From the NCBI GenBank assembly GCA_017448825.1, contig JAFSKR010000029.1:1-64000 (forward strand): a DNA stretch of 64,000 bases, written 5' to 3'. Position 1 is the stretch's first letter; each line of letters begins with the position of its first letter. The DNA comes from Bacteroidaceae bacterium (GTDB lineage: Bacteria > Bacteroidota > Bacteroidia > Bacteroidales > Bacteroidaceae). The notes under the pieces were generated by a model. That model ran no database searches. It was not told where the DNA came from and worked only from the letters and a program-made list of their open reading frames with translations. The position numbers were made by a program, and so were the translations under genes. Below are positions 54,303 to 62,729 of this stretch, in pieces.

Positions 54303-54357
54303 CCACATTTTCTCCCGAAAATCTTTGCACGTAAGAAAATAAGTTGTACATTTGCAG
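54303..54357. repeat. Direct repeat copy 1 (promoter side of the toxin-antitoxin pair)
   Basis: This segment, containing the toxin-antitoxin promoter, is repeated after the toxin at 55035-55089. By hand alignment about 44 of 55 bases match, including an unbroken CATTTTCTCCCGAAAATCTTTG. Confidence 0.8.
54324..54354 (+). promoter_or_regulatory. Promoter of the toxin-antitoxin pair
   Basis: TTTG (54324-54327) and TACATTTG (54347-54354) are separated by exactly 19 bases. The antitoxin start follows 42 bases later, after a purine-rich AAAAAGAGG. Confidence 0.75.
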
Positions 54358-54396
54358 ACGATTCTAAGAGTGATTCAACCCTAAAAAGAGGATGAC

Positions 54397-54615
54397 ATGG
54401 AAGCAACCGTTTTCAACCCTATACAGCTGTATCTGTTGCGGATGTTCTCGCGAATGCGTTCTGAGCAAGAACTGAAGGAGGTGCAGCAGGTGCTGGCCAA
54501 CTACTACTGCGCGAAGGTGGAGAAGCGTGCCAATGCGCTATGGGACCAGCTCGGTCTCGACCAGCAGAAGCTGGAGGAAATGGCCGATATCCATGAGCGT
54601 CTCCCTTACTCGTGA
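54397..54615 (+). CDS. Putative antitoxin of a PIN-type toxin-antitoxin pair
   Basis: A 72-residue protein, mostly helical (LYLLRMFSRMRSEQELKEVQQVL, with ANYYCAKVEKRANALWDQLGL). It has no DNA-binding motif that I can name. A small gene of this kind directly before a PIN-domain toxin gene is a standard arrangement, so the antitoxin role is inferred from context. The toxin reading frame begins 4 bases after its stop. Confidence 0.65.
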   Translation: MEATVFNPIQLYLLRMFSRMRSEQELKEVQQVLANYYCAKVEKRANALWDQLGLDQQKLEEMADIHERLPYS

Positions 54616-54619
54616 CGTC

Positions 54620-55032
54620 ATGAAGGCCGTCTCGACACCAACTGTATCCTGCAAATCGTGTTCCCCAAAGCCTCCTATAAAGAAGTTTGGGACGCATTGA
54701 TTGCGCAGAAGTACACGATTTGTGTCACCAGCGAGATACTCCTTGAGTACCGTGAGATATTGGAGAGGCGATTCAAGGACGCGCAGTTTGCGGAGGATGT
54801 GATAGATGCAATTCTTTCGTTGCCAAATGTGGAACGTGTTAAGCCTGCCTTTCGTTTCAATCTCATCACTGCTGACCCCGATGACAACAAATTCGTGGAT
54901 TGTGCTGTCACGGCAGGAGCCACCTACATTGTCAGCAACGACAGGCATTTTGCGGAGTTGGAACGCTACGATTTCCCTAAAGTGGATGTACGCACCCTCG
55001 TTGAGTTCCTGCACATCGTCAGGACGCTTTGA
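54620..55032 (+). pseudogene. PIN-domain toxin, frameshifted near its N-terminus
   Basis: The main frame (from 54631) encodes LDTNCILQIVFPKASYKEVW and then a complete PIN domain of the COG1569 type (ICVTSEILLEYREILERRF, TADPDDNKFVDCAVTAGA, SNDRHF). The only suitable start, ATG AAG GCC GT at 54620-54630, is in another frame: one base is missing between GCC and CTC. Restoring it would give MKAVLDTN, the expected PIN start with the first catalytic Asp. A GTG at 54658 would give 124 residues lacking that Asp. The toxin is therefore probably inactive. Confidence 0.8.
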
Positions 55033-55034
55033 TG

Positions 55035-55089
55035 CCGCATTTTCTCCCGAAAATCTTTGTGCTGAGGGGAATAAGTTGTGCATTCGCGG
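55035..55089. repeat. Direct repeat copy 2 (after the toxin gene)
   Basis: This is the second copy of the segment at 54303-54357. The -33 TTTG is kept, but the -7 box has decayed to TGCATTCG, so this copy is unlikely to be a promoter. Confidence 0.8.
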
Positions 55090-55224
55090 CAAGTTGTACA
55101 TTCTCGGTGGGCTTGGCGTCTTGCAGTTCCCGATTTTTGGGGGCTTTCGGGGAGGGGATGGCGGCGAAACGGAGGGGGTGAGAGGAAAATTTTTGTGTTT
55201 TTGTGAATTTTTTTTGCGAGAATA

Positions 55225-55255
55225 GTTGTAACGTCAGAAGAAATTGCTACTTTTG
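55225..55255 (+). promoter_or_regulatory. Promoter of the tRNA-Gly gene
   Basis: GTTG (55225-55228) and TACTTTTG (55248-55255) lie 19 bases apart. The tRNA begins 18 bases after the -7 box. Confidence 0.6.
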
Positions 55256-55273
55256 CAGTCGGAAAGCAGGAAT

Positions 55274-55349
55274 GCGGCAGTGGCTCAGTTGGTAGAGCAT
55301 TGGCTTCCCAAGCCGAGGGTCGCGGGTTCGAGTCCCGTCTGCCGCTCCA
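55274..55349 (+). tRNA. tRNA-Gly (anticodon CCC)
   Basis: A full cloverleaf is visible. The acceptor GCGGCAG (55274-55280) pairs with CTGCCGC (55339-55345). The D arm is GCTC/GAGC. The anticodon loop TTCCCAA is in a TTGGC/GCCGA stem. The T arm is GCGGG TTCGAGT CCCGT. CCA is encoded at 55347-55349. Confidence 0.95.
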
Positions 55350-55357
55350 AGGTTGAA

Positions 55358-55477
55358 GACTAAAAATTAAGGACTAAAAACTAAGGACTAAAGACTAAAA
55401 GTTGAAAGGTCAACATGGCTTGCCGTTCGGACAGAGAGGGTGGCGTTTACTTTCAGTTTTTAGTCTTTAGTTTTTCA
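55358..55477. repeat. Short ACTAAA repeats in inverted arrangement after the tRNA
   Basis: GACTAAAAA-like units recur on the plus strand between about 55358 and 55400. A reverse-complement block (TTTTTAGTCTTTAGTTTTT) lies at about 55457-55477. The two blocks could pair into a long, weak hairpin between the tRNA and nhaD. Confidence 0.6.
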
Positions 55478-55499
55478 CTTCAAAAAGGTTTCGAGGCTT

Positions 55500-56882
55500 A
55501 TGCTGTTGATGACATTGATAATCGTGGCGGTGCTGGTCAGCGGGTTCCTGCTGATGAGCTCGGAGCAGGCGCACCACATCAACCGTGCCGCCGTGGCGAT
55601 GGTGTGCGGTGTGATTGTGTGGGTCATCTACCTGCTGCGGGGTGGGGAATATGTGGAGCTGATGCACAGTGCCGAGTACCGCGAGTTTCTGGGCGGGGCG
55701 GCATCTTCCACGACCAGCCTGAAGTATTTTGTGGCAGAGCACGTCATCACCAAGTACATCGTCGAGGCGTGCTCCGTGATACTGTTCCTCATTGCCACCA
55801 ACACCATCGTGGAGGTGCTCCACAACAATGGCGTGTTCGATTCGCTTGTCCGCTGGCTGCGGATGCGCAACAGCCGCATCTTCCTGTGGGTCATCTCGTT
55901 CATTACGTTTGCCATCTCTGCCAATGTCGATAATCTCACCACGGTGGTGCTGATGATGAGCATCATCACGCAGATTGTGAGCAACCACTACCAGCGTGTC
56001 ATCTACGCTTGCGCCATCATGATAGCCGCGTGCATGGGTGGGTGCTTCACTGCCATTGGCGACATGACCTCGGTGATGCTGTGGGTGCGCGGTGTGATTA
56101 CGCCTTCAGCCTACGCGGCAGGCCTGTTCCTGCCCGCCTTTGCCACCATGTGCGTGTTCAATGTGCTGATTGGCACGAAGCTGAGGGGTAGGGTGGAGCT
56201 GTTCTCGGTGCTTTCCCGCTATGATGGCGACGACTCCTCGTTGGCGGCTTGGCAGAAGGTTATGCTCCTGGTGCTGGGCATTGCGGGCCTGTGGTTCATC
56301 CCCTCGTTCCACTACATCACAAAGCTGCCGCCGTTCCTTGGTGCGCTGTCTGTGCTGGCACTGGTGTGGGCGGTGGAGGGACTGTGCAACCTGGAGCGCA
56401 ACGGCAACGTGCTGTTGGTGCAGCGTCATTATTTCCGCAATGCAGAGTTCATCGGCATGAGGCTCATCCTGTATTTCCTGGGCATCTCTCTCGGCACGGG
56501 GGCGTTCGTGGAGTGCGGTGCGCTCGACTTTGTGGGCAACTGGTTGGAACAAAATATAAATAATGTGTACATCTATGGCGTGACGGTGGGCTTGCTGTCT
56601 TCCGTGATGGACAATGTGCCGCTCATGATGACGGGCATGAATCTCTTCTCGCTCGACACGGTGGAGGGTTCCACCTCCGAATTTGTGCAGAACGGCACCT
56701 ACTGGCAGCTGCTCTCCTACTGCTGCGCCTGTGGCGGCAGCCTGCTCTTTGTGGGCGCAATGGCTGGGCAGGCGTTGCTGGAGGTGGAGCACATCCGCTT
56801 CAAGTGGTACATCCGCCATTACCTCTGGCGCACGCTCTTGGCATGGATGGCGGGCTTGGGCGTATTTTGGCTGACTCACTAA
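55500..56882 (+). CDS. nhaD: NhaD-type sodium:proton antiporter
   Basis: Inner-membrane Na+/H+ antiporter of the ion-transporter superfamily, 460 residues with about 12-13 helices. Family features are [20 protein letters not shown] and [16 protein letters not shown] in the first half and [18 protein letters not shown] in the second, where the Asp-Asn pairs form the ion path. It lies 16 bases upstream of pfkA, so the two may share a transcript. Confidence 0.9.
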   Translation: MLLMTLIIVAVLVSGFLLMSSEQAHHINRAAVAMVCGVIVWVIYLLRGGEYVELMHSAEYREFLGGAASSTTSLKYFVAEHVITKYIVEACSVILFLIATNTIVEVLHNNGVFDSLVRWLRMRNSRIFLWVISFITFAISANVDNLTTVVLMMSIITQIVSNHYQRVIYACAIMIAACMGGCFTAIGDMTSVMLWVRGVITPSAYAAGLFLPAFATMCVFNVLIGTKLRGRVELFSVLSRYDGDDSSLAAWQKVMLLVLGIAGLWFIPSFHYITKLPPFLGALSVLALVWAVEGLCNLERNGNVLLVQRHYFRNAEFIGMRLILYFLGISLGTGAFVECGALDFVGNWLEQNINNVYIYGVTVGLLSSVMDNVPLMMTGMNLFSLDTVEGSTSEFVQNGTYWQLLSYCCACGGSLLFVGAMAGQALLEVEHIRFKWYIRHYLWRTLLAWMAGLGVFWLTH

Positions 56883-56898
56883 AAACACTCACATCAAT

Positions 56899-57876
56899 AT
56901 GGCTAACATCAATTGCATCGGGATTTTGACATCGGGCGGTGACTCGCCGGGCATGAACGCGGCCATCCGGGCCATCACGCGTTCGGCCATTTGCAAGGGC
57001 TTCACGGTGAAGGGCATCTACCGTGGCTATGAAGGTTTGATGAACGGCGAAATCAAGGCGTTCACCACCGAGAGCGTGAGCAACATTGTGGCGCGGGGCG
57101 GCACCATCCTGAAGAGTGCCCGCAGCAAGGCGTTCACCACGCCGGAAGGGCGCAAGAAGGCCTACGAGACCATGCAGCGAGAGGGCATCGACGCGCTGGT
57201 GGTGATTGGAGGCAACGGCTCGCTGACAGGGGCACGCATCTTTGCGCAGGAGTTCAACGTGCCATGCATCGGACTGCCCGGCACCATCGACAACGACCTC
57301 TACGGCACCGACCTGACCATTGGCTACGACACCACGCTGAACACCATCGTGGAGTGTGTCGATAAGATTCGCGACACTGCCAACTCCCACGAGCGCATCT
57401 TCTTCGTCGAGGTGATGGGGCGCGACGCGGGCTTCCTGGCGCAGAACAGCGCCATTGCCAGCGGTGCCGAGGCTGCCATCATCCCCGAGGACAGCACCGA
57501 TGCCGACCAGCTGGAGCACTTCATCGGCCGTGGCATCCGCAAGAGCAAGAACTCCAGCATCGTCATCGTGAGCGAAAGCCCCAAGTGCGGTGCCATGTTC
57601 TATGCCGACCGCGTGAAGAAGGAATACCCCCAGTATGATGTGCGCGTGTCCATCCTTGGGCACTTGCAGCGTGGAGGTTCGCCCTCGGCACGAGACCGCA
57701 TTCTGGCCAGCCGCCTGGGTGCAGGTGCCATCGATGCCATTCTGGACGGCCAGCGCAATGTGATGATAGGCATCCGCAACGACGAGGTGGTCTATGTGCC
57801 CTTCACCGATGCCATCCGCTCGGACAAGGCAATGAACAAGGGGCTCATCCGCGTGCTCGACGAGTTGTCCATATAG
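56899..57876 (+). CDS. pfkA: ATP-dependent 6-phosphofructokinase
   Basis: Catalyses the committed step of glycolysis, fructose 6-phosphate to fructose 1,6-bisphosphate. The 325-residue product has the ATP-binding [17 protein letters not shown] near residue 8, [10 protein letters not shown] with Gly at the position typical of ATP-dependent enzymes, and the catalytic [13 protein letters not shown] near residue 130. Effector-site residues ([14 protein letters not shown]) are present. Confidence 0.95.
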   Translation: MANINCIGILTSGGDSPGMNAAIRAITRSAICKGFTVKGIYRGYEGLMNGEIKAFTTESVSNIVARGGTILKSARSKAFTTPEGRKKAYETMQREGIDALVVIGGNGSLTGARIFAQEFNVPCIGLPGTIDNDLYGTDLTIGYDTTLNTIVECVDKIRDTANSHERIFFVEVMGRDAGFLAQNSAIASGAEAAIIPEDSTDADQLEHFIGRGIRKSKNSSIVIVSESPKCGAMFYADRVKKEYPQYDVRVSILGHLQRGGSPSARDRILASRLGAGAIDAILDGQRNVMIGIRNDEVVYVPFTDAIRSDKAMNKGLIRVLDELSI

Positions 57877-57911
57877 AAGTAGAAAGAATTGCAGAGACTG
57901 GAGCCGGAAGA

Positions 57912-58661
57912 TTGAACAGACTGCTCATCATATTAGGACCAACGGCGTGCGGCAAGACCACTTTTGCCGCACATTTGGCCTGCGACATGGACGGGGAAAT
58001 CATCAGCGCCGACAGCCGCCAGGTCTATCGAGGCATGGACATCGGGACGGGCAAGGACTTGGCGGACTACCATGTGGGCGGCAAGGACATCCCCTACCAC
58101 CTGATAGACATTGCCGAGGCTGGTACGCGCTACAACGTCTATGAGTGGCAGCAGGGCTTCCTCGATGCCTACAGGGACATCCTGGGGCGGGGCAAGCTGC
58201 CCATCCTCTGTGGCGGCACGGGCATGTACATCGAGAGCGTGGTGAAGGCCTACGAGTTCGATGGCAGGGCATTTCCCGAGTTCCGACCCCTCATCATCGG
58301 GCTGCGCATCAGCCGCGAGCAGAGGCGCGCCAAGATTAGCCAGCGGCTGCGGGCGCGGTTGGACGAGGGGATGGTTGCCGAAGTCCAAGGTCTGCTGGAG
58401 CGGGGCGTGCCAGCCGAGCGGCTCATCCGTTACGGGCTGGAGTATAAATATGTGACGCTCTATCTGACAGGGCAGTTGAAGTATGAAGAGATGGTGTCGC
58501 TGCTCGAAATAGCCATCCACCAGTTTGCCAAGCGGCAGATGACGTGGTTTCGGGGCATGGAGGAGCGCAGGGGCATCCCCATCCACTGGCTCGACGTGGA
58601 GACACCGATTGGCGAACGAATTGAAACAGTGAAAGAATTATGGTTGACGCAAGCCGAATAG
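57912..58661 (+). CDS. miaA: tRNA dimethylallyltransferase family protein (short MiaA-like)
   Basis: Predicted to transfer a dimethylallyl group to A37 of tRNAs reading U-starting codons. It has 249 residues from a TTG start, shorter than the usual 300 or so. The P-loop ILGPTACGKTTFAAHL, SADSRQVYRGMDIGTGK and CGGTGMYIESV are intact, but the middle insertion domain is reduced. Bacteroidetes often encode two MiaA paralogues; this looks like the shorter type, and its activity is not assured. It overlaps the lipid kinase gene by 22 bases. Confidence 0.82.
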   Translation: MNRLLIILGPTACGKTTFAAHLACDMDGEIISADSRQVYRGMDIGTGKDLADYHVGGKDIPYHLIDIAEAGTRYNVYEWQQGFLDAYRDILGRGKLPILCGGTGMYIESVVKAYEFDGRAFPEFRPLIIGLRISREQRRAKISQRLRARLDEGMVAEVQGLLERGVPAERLIRYGLEYKYVTLYLTGQLKYEEMVSLLEIAIHQFAKRQMTWFRGMEERRGIPIHWLDVETPIGERIETVKELWLTQAE

Positions 58662-59572
58662 GCATCGTATATAATCCTCATGTGGGCATAGACCGCTCGC
58701 AGAAGCGGTGGACGCTCATCCGCCAGTACATGGACTTGAAGGGTGTGCCCTACGACCATGTGCAGTCGGAATCGACCGCATCGGTGGAACGCCTTGTCCG
58801 CATGATGTGCGACAGCGGCTACCACACCATCGCCGTGGTGGGTGGCGACGGTTCCCTCAATGGTGCCGTCAACGCCATCATGCAGCAGCGCGACATCCTG
58901 CCAGACGACTTCGCCTTTGCGCTGATTCCCAATGGCATAGGCAACGACTTCTCGAGGTTCTGGGGAGTGTCGGTCGATGACTACAAGCGGAGCATCGACA
59001 GCATCATCGAGCGCCGCGTGCGCAAGGTCGATGTGGCGTGCTGCACCTATCAGGACGAGGGCATCCCTCAGCAGCGTTATTTCATCAACTGCCTCAACAT
59101 AGGTCTGGGCGCACGTCTCATCAAGACCACCAACGATGCCGCCCACATCATCGGCTCCAAGCGCCTGTCCGTCATTCCCGCCCTCATCAGCCGCATCTTC
59201 GAGCGCAAGCAGTTCCAGCTTGCCTTGCAGGTGGAGAGCGAGAAGGTGGAAGGCAATTACATGTCGGTGTGCATCGGCAACTGCCACGGCTACGGGCAGA
59301 CGCCCAATGCCGTGCCCTACAACGGGTTGCTGGATATGTCGATGATTACCCGGCCAGAGTGGTGGCAGCTCTTCGAGGGCTTCTGGCTGCTGGGCAAGGG
59401 GCGATTCCTCAACTACAAGAACGTCCACCCCTACCGTTCCCGCCAAATCGTCGTCAACGAGGTGGACAAGGCACTTGTCTCGCTGGACGGCATGGTGCTA
59501 CCCTCCAAGCATCCTGCGCCCATCCGAGTCACCATTCAGCCCGATGCGCTCAATTTCATCGTGCCAGCATAA
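58640..59572 (+). CDS. Diacylglycerol kinase family lipid kinase
   Basis: Soluble lipid kinase-like protein of 310 residues. The catalytic domain shows AVVGGDGSLNGAVNAI near residue 72 and LIPNGIGNDFSRFWG near residue 108, the nucleotide-binding and Asp-containing motifs of the YegS/DgkB family. The lipid substrate is not known. It is the last gene before a 23-bp repeat array and a convergent Crp-like gene. Confidence 0.88.
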   Translation: MVDASRIGIVYNPHVGIDRSQKRWTLIRQYMDLKGVPYDHVQSESTASVERLVRMMCDSGYHTIAVVGGDGSLNGAVNAIMQQRDILPDDFAFALIPNGIGNDFSRFWGVSVDDYKRSIDSIIERRVRKVDVACCTYQDEGIPQQRYFINCLNIGLGARLIKTTNDAAHIIGSKRLSVIPALISRIFERKQFQLALQVESEKVEGNYMSVCIGNCHGYGQTPNAVPYNGLLDMSMITRPEWWQLFEGFWLLGKGRFLNYKNVHPYRSRQIVVNEVDKALVSLDGMVLPSKHPAPIRVTIQPDALNFIVPA

Positions 59573-59584
59573 CCAGCTGAAAAA

Positions 59585-59743
59585 CTTGCATGGGCAGCCA
59601 CGGGGTTGCCTGCATAAGCCGCTGAGCTTTGCCTGCATGAGTCGCTGGGCATAGCCTGCGTAAGCTACTGAGCTTTGCCTGCATAAGCTGCTGGGCTTTG
59701 CCCGTATGAGTCGCTGGGCATAGCCTGCATGAGTGGCCGGGGG
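59585..59743. repeat. 23-bp tandem array, about seven units
   Basis: Units of the form GCCTGCATAAGCCGCTGAGCTTT start at 59608, 59631, 59654, 59677, 59700 and 59723, after a degenerate first unit at 59585-59607. The period is exactly 23. The minus strand carries AAGCTCA in several units. It fills the gap between convergent genes. Confidence 0.92.
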
Positions 59744-60448
59744 CTATCCTTTCTTGTTGATTTTCTCCAGAGTCTCGCTGTCGATGATTTTGATTTTCTT
59801 CCCGTCGATGGCGATGATTTTTTCCTGTGCGAATGCCGACAGCGTGCGGATGGCATTCGAGGTGGTCATGTTCGACATATTGGCAAGGTCCTCGCGAGAC
59901 AGGTAGATGGACAGGGTGGCTCCGTCCTCTTCCAGGCCGTAGTTGTCGCGCAGGAAGAGGAGCGACTCTGCCAGTCGGCCTCGGATGTGCTTCTGGGTCA
60001 GGTTCACCGTGCGCTGGTCGGAGTTGCCAATTTGCACGGCCAGCAGCCGGATGAAGAGCATGGCGAGGGCATGGTTCTCCTTCATCCACTTCTCCATCAG
60101 CTCATTGGGGATGAGCGCCACGGTGCAGCCCTCGAAGGAGGCTGCCGAGGTGACGTAATTCTGGTTGGCAAAGTAGGCGCGGTAGCCGAAGTGCTCCACG
60201 GGCTTCACCACGCGGATGATCTGGGTCCTGCCGCCAACGCCGCCCTTGTAGATTTTCACCTTTCCCTTGATGAGGCTGTGGAACATTTGCGGCACTTCGC
60301 CCTCGCGGTACAGCACTTCGTTCTTCTTGAACAGCTGCACGGTGATGTTGTCCCTCAGCTCTTCCCGCTGCTCCTCGGTGAGCAGCTGCATGATGTCCTG
60401 CAATCCTTCCAGCGCCTCCTCCAGGAGTTGTGAAATTCTCTTTTTCAT
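59744..60448 (-). CDS. Crp/Fnr-family transcriptional regulator
   Basis: Regulator of 234 residues. The N-terminal cyclic-nucleotide-binding-like beta-roll (VQLFKKNEVLYREGEVPQ, SLIKGKVKIYKGG) is followed by the dimer helix and a C-terminal winged helix (LSREDLANMSNMTTSNAIRTLSAF). The Cys residues of an Fnr iron-sulfur cluster are absent, so it is not an oxygen sensor of that type. The start at 60448 was chosen over upstream frames that cross the promoter. Target genes are unknown. Confidence 0.88.
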   Translation of the reverse strand: MKKRISQLLEEALEGLQDIMQLLTEEQREELRDNITVQLFKKNEVLYREGEVPQMFHSLIKGKVKIYKGGVGGRTQIIRVVKPVEHFGYRAYFANQNYVTSAASFEGCTVALIPNELMEKWMKENHALAMLFIRLLAVQIGNSDQRTVNLTQKHIRGRLAESLLFLRDNYGLEEDGATLSIYLSREDLANMSNMTTSNAIRTLSAFAQEKIIAIDGKKIKIIDSETLEKINKKG

Positions 60449-60543
60449 TCTGCTTGCAACCTGCTTTCTTTTTTTGATGAGCCTTGGAAGCCTTGCCCCA
60501 AGCCTCGAGTTCCCTAAAAATCCGACCTTAAAAAAATGTGCTG

Positions 60544-60575
60544 CAAAGTTACGCACAAGTTGCAAAATGAACAAA
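60544..60575 (-). promoter_or_regulatory. Promoter of the Crp/Fnr-family gene
   Basis: On the minus strand TTTG (60575-60572) and TAACTTTG (60551-60544) are separated by 20 bases. The predicted leader is about 90 bases. Confidence 0.75.
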
Positions 60576-60662
60576 CCTTTTCGCGATTTTCTGCTTTTCA
60601 GCATGTTTTTCCGCCTTTTTTCTGCGGAAAGTGAAGTTTTTTGGAAAAAAAATGGCGAAATG

Positions 60663-60694
60663 GTTGTGCACGCAAAAAATAATCTCTAAATTTG
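60663..60694 (+). promoter_or_regulatory. Promoter of the glycogen genes
   Basis: GTTG (60663-60666) and TAAATTTG (60687-60694) lie 20 bases apart, about 70 bases before the debranching enzyme start. Confidence 0.65.
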
Positions 60695-60762
60695 AAAACT
60701 GAAACCTGTAAAGAATAACAATCTTGCAGATATTACATAATACCTTAAAATACAACACAACT

Positions 60763-62709
60763 ATGAGTTATTTACGTTTCGACAAAACCCTGATGACCAA
60801 CCTGCAGGAGTCTTTGCCCAAGGAGATTCTGCGCACGAATCGGTCAGGTGCGTATTCTTGCTCGTCCATCGTCGACTGCAATACGCGTAAATACCACGGT
60901 TTGCTGGTTGTGCCCGTTCCCGAATTGGACGGGGAGAACCATGTGCTGCTGTCCTCGCTCGACGAGACCGTGATTCAGCATGGTGCCCACTTCAATCTGG
61001 GACTGCACAAGTATTCGGGCAATGTGTACAGCCCCAACGGGCACAAGTACATCCGCTCGTTCGAGTGGGAAAAAATCCCCACGACCATCTACCGTGTGGG
61101 CGGTGTGATACTGAAGAAGGAGAAAGTGTTCCAGCACTTCGAGAACCGCATCCTGATTCGCTACACGCTGCTGGACGCCCACTCCGAGACCACCCTGCGC
61201 CTGCGCCCATTCCTCGCCTTCCGCAGCGTGGGCGAGTGCACGCATGAAAACAACAAGGCCAACCGCAACTACGATGTCATCGACAATGGCATCAAGACTT
61301 CCATGTACCCCGGCTACCCCGAGCTGATGATGCAGCTCAACAAGAAGAGCGAATTCGTCTTCGACCCCAACTGGTACCGGGGCATCGAGTACTACAAGGA
61401 GCAGGAGCTGGGCTACGACTATGCCGAGGATCTCTACGTGCCGGGCTACTTCGAGTTCAACATCAAGAAGGGCGAGACCGTCGTCTTCGCCGCAGGTCTG
61501 AAGGAGTTGAAGTCCAACCAGATGAAGAAAATCTTCGACCACGAGTACGAAGTGCACGTGCCGCGCACCAACTTCCAGTCTTGCCTGGTCAACGCCGCCC
61601 ACCAGTTCCACTACGAGAAGGACGGCGAGAACTACATCATCGCAGGCTACCCCTGGTTCAAGTGCCGTGCCCGCGATATGTTCGTCTCCCTGCCAGGCCT
61701 CACGCTCGCCATCGACGAGGTGGACTACTTCGAGAAGGCCATGACGACGGCAGAGAAGGCCATCGCCGACTTCATGGCGGGCAAGGAGAAGTCAGACATC
61801 ATCATGTATGAGATGGACAAGCCCGACGTGCTCCTCTGGGCAGTGTGGTGCATCCAGCAGTACGCACGGCTGGTGAGCGCCGACGCCGCCATCGCGAAGT
61901 ACGGCAAGCTCGTCGATAAGATTATCGCCTTCATCCGCGAGGGCAAGCACGAGAACCTGACACTGCACGACAACGGACTCCTCTACACGAACGGGCGCGA
62001 GCACGCCGTCACGTGGATGAACTCGGAGGTGAACGGCTATCCCGTCGTGCCACGCTCGGGCTACGTGGTGGAAATCAACGCCCTCTGGTACAACGCCCTG
62101 ATGTTCAATGCCGAGATGCTGACCGCCAAGGGCCGTCACAGCGAGGCAGCCACGCTCACCCAGCTGGCAGAGCAGGCAGGCAAGTCGTTCAAGGACACCT
62201 TCCTCAACCAGCACGGCTATCTGCTCGACTATGTGGACGACGGATTCATCTCCTGGTCAGTGCGACCCAATATGCTCATCGCCTCGTCGCTCGAGCACAG
62301 CCCGCTCACCACACCCGAGAAAAAGAAAATCTTCGACATCTGTACCAAGGAGCTCCTCACGCCCAAGGGCATACGCAGCCTCTCGCCCAAGTCGGGCGGC
62401 TACAACCCCATCTATGCAGGCGGACAGGTGCAGCGCGACTCGGCCTACCACCAGGGCACCGTATGGCCTTGGCTCTCAGGCTTCTACCTCGAAACCTGCC
62501 TCAAGGTCTATAAGCGCAGCGCCCTCTCGTGGGTGGACCGCTGCTTCATCGGCCTCGAGGAGGAAATGTTCTACCACTGCATCGGCACACTGCCAGAGCT
62601 CTTCGACGGCAACCCCCCATTCAGCGGGCGCGGCGCATTGAGCTTCGCCATGAACGTGGCAGCAGTCCTGCGCGTGAACAAGGTGCTCTCAAAATTCTAT
62701 AACTATTAA
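60763..62709 (+). CDS. Glycogen debranching enzyme (amylo-alpha-1,6-glucosidase type)
   Basis: Hydrolyses alpha-1,6 branches of glycogen or related glucans. The 648-residue product has the GDE N-terminal domain (LRTNRSGAYSCSSIVDCNTRKYHGLLV) and the C-terminal alpha/alpha-toroid catalytic domain (YPWFKCRARDMFVSLPGL, then GREHAVTWMN and the YHQGTVWPWLSGFY segment) typical of GH133. The start at 60763 (MSYLRFDKTL) fits the family. It is directly followed by a glycogen-synthase-like gene. Confidence 0.92.
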   Translation: MSYLRFDKTLMTNLQESLPKEILRTNRSGAYSCSSIVDCNTRKYHGLLVVPVPELDGENHVLLSSLDETVIQHGAHFNLGLHKYSGNVYSPNGHKYIRSFEWEKIPTTIYRVGGVILKKEKVFQHFENRILIRYTLLDAHSETTLRLRPFLAFRSVGECTHENNKANRNYDVIDNGIKTSMYPGYPELMMQLNKKSEFVFDPNWYRGIEYYKEQELGYDYAEDLYVPGYFEFNIKKGETVVFAAGLKELKSNQMKKIFDHEYEVHVPRTNFQSCLVNAAHQFHYEKDGENYIIAGYPWFKCRARDMFVSLPGLTLAIDEVDYFEKAMTTAEKAIADFMAGKEKSDIIMYEMDKPDVLLWAVWCIQQYARLVSADAAIAKYGKLVDKIIAFIREGKHENLTLHDNGLLYTNGREHAVTWMNSEVNGYPVVPRSGYVVEINALWYNALMFNAEMLTAKGRHSEAATLTQLAEQAGKSFKDTFLNQHGYLLDYVDDGFISWSVRPNMLIASSLEHSPLTTPEKKKIFDICTKELLTPKGIRSLSPKSGGYNPIYAGGQVQRDSAYHQGTVWPWLSGFYLETCLKVYKRSALSWVDRCFIGLEEEMFYHCIGTLPELFDGNPPFSGRGALSFAMNVAAVLRVNKVLSKFYNY

Positions 62710-62729
62710 CCAGAGGAGGACAAAAGGAT

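Larger units (their letters stand above)
60449..60762. other. Divergent promoter region between the Crp-like gene and the debranching enzyme
   Basis: This 314-base spacer holds opposed near-consensus promoters, listed separately. I see nothing else in it. Confidence 0.6.

Noticed and set aside
54272-54406. Longer RecF start
   Set aside because: The extension crosses the recF -7 box and is absent from the family.
55274-55499. Integrated element at the tRNA-Gly 3' end
   Set aside because: No integrase gene and no repeat of the tRNA 3' end were found within the window downstream.
11464-59743. 23-bp tandem arrays as CRISPR arrays
   Set aside because: Units are contiguous with no spacers, and no cas genes are present.
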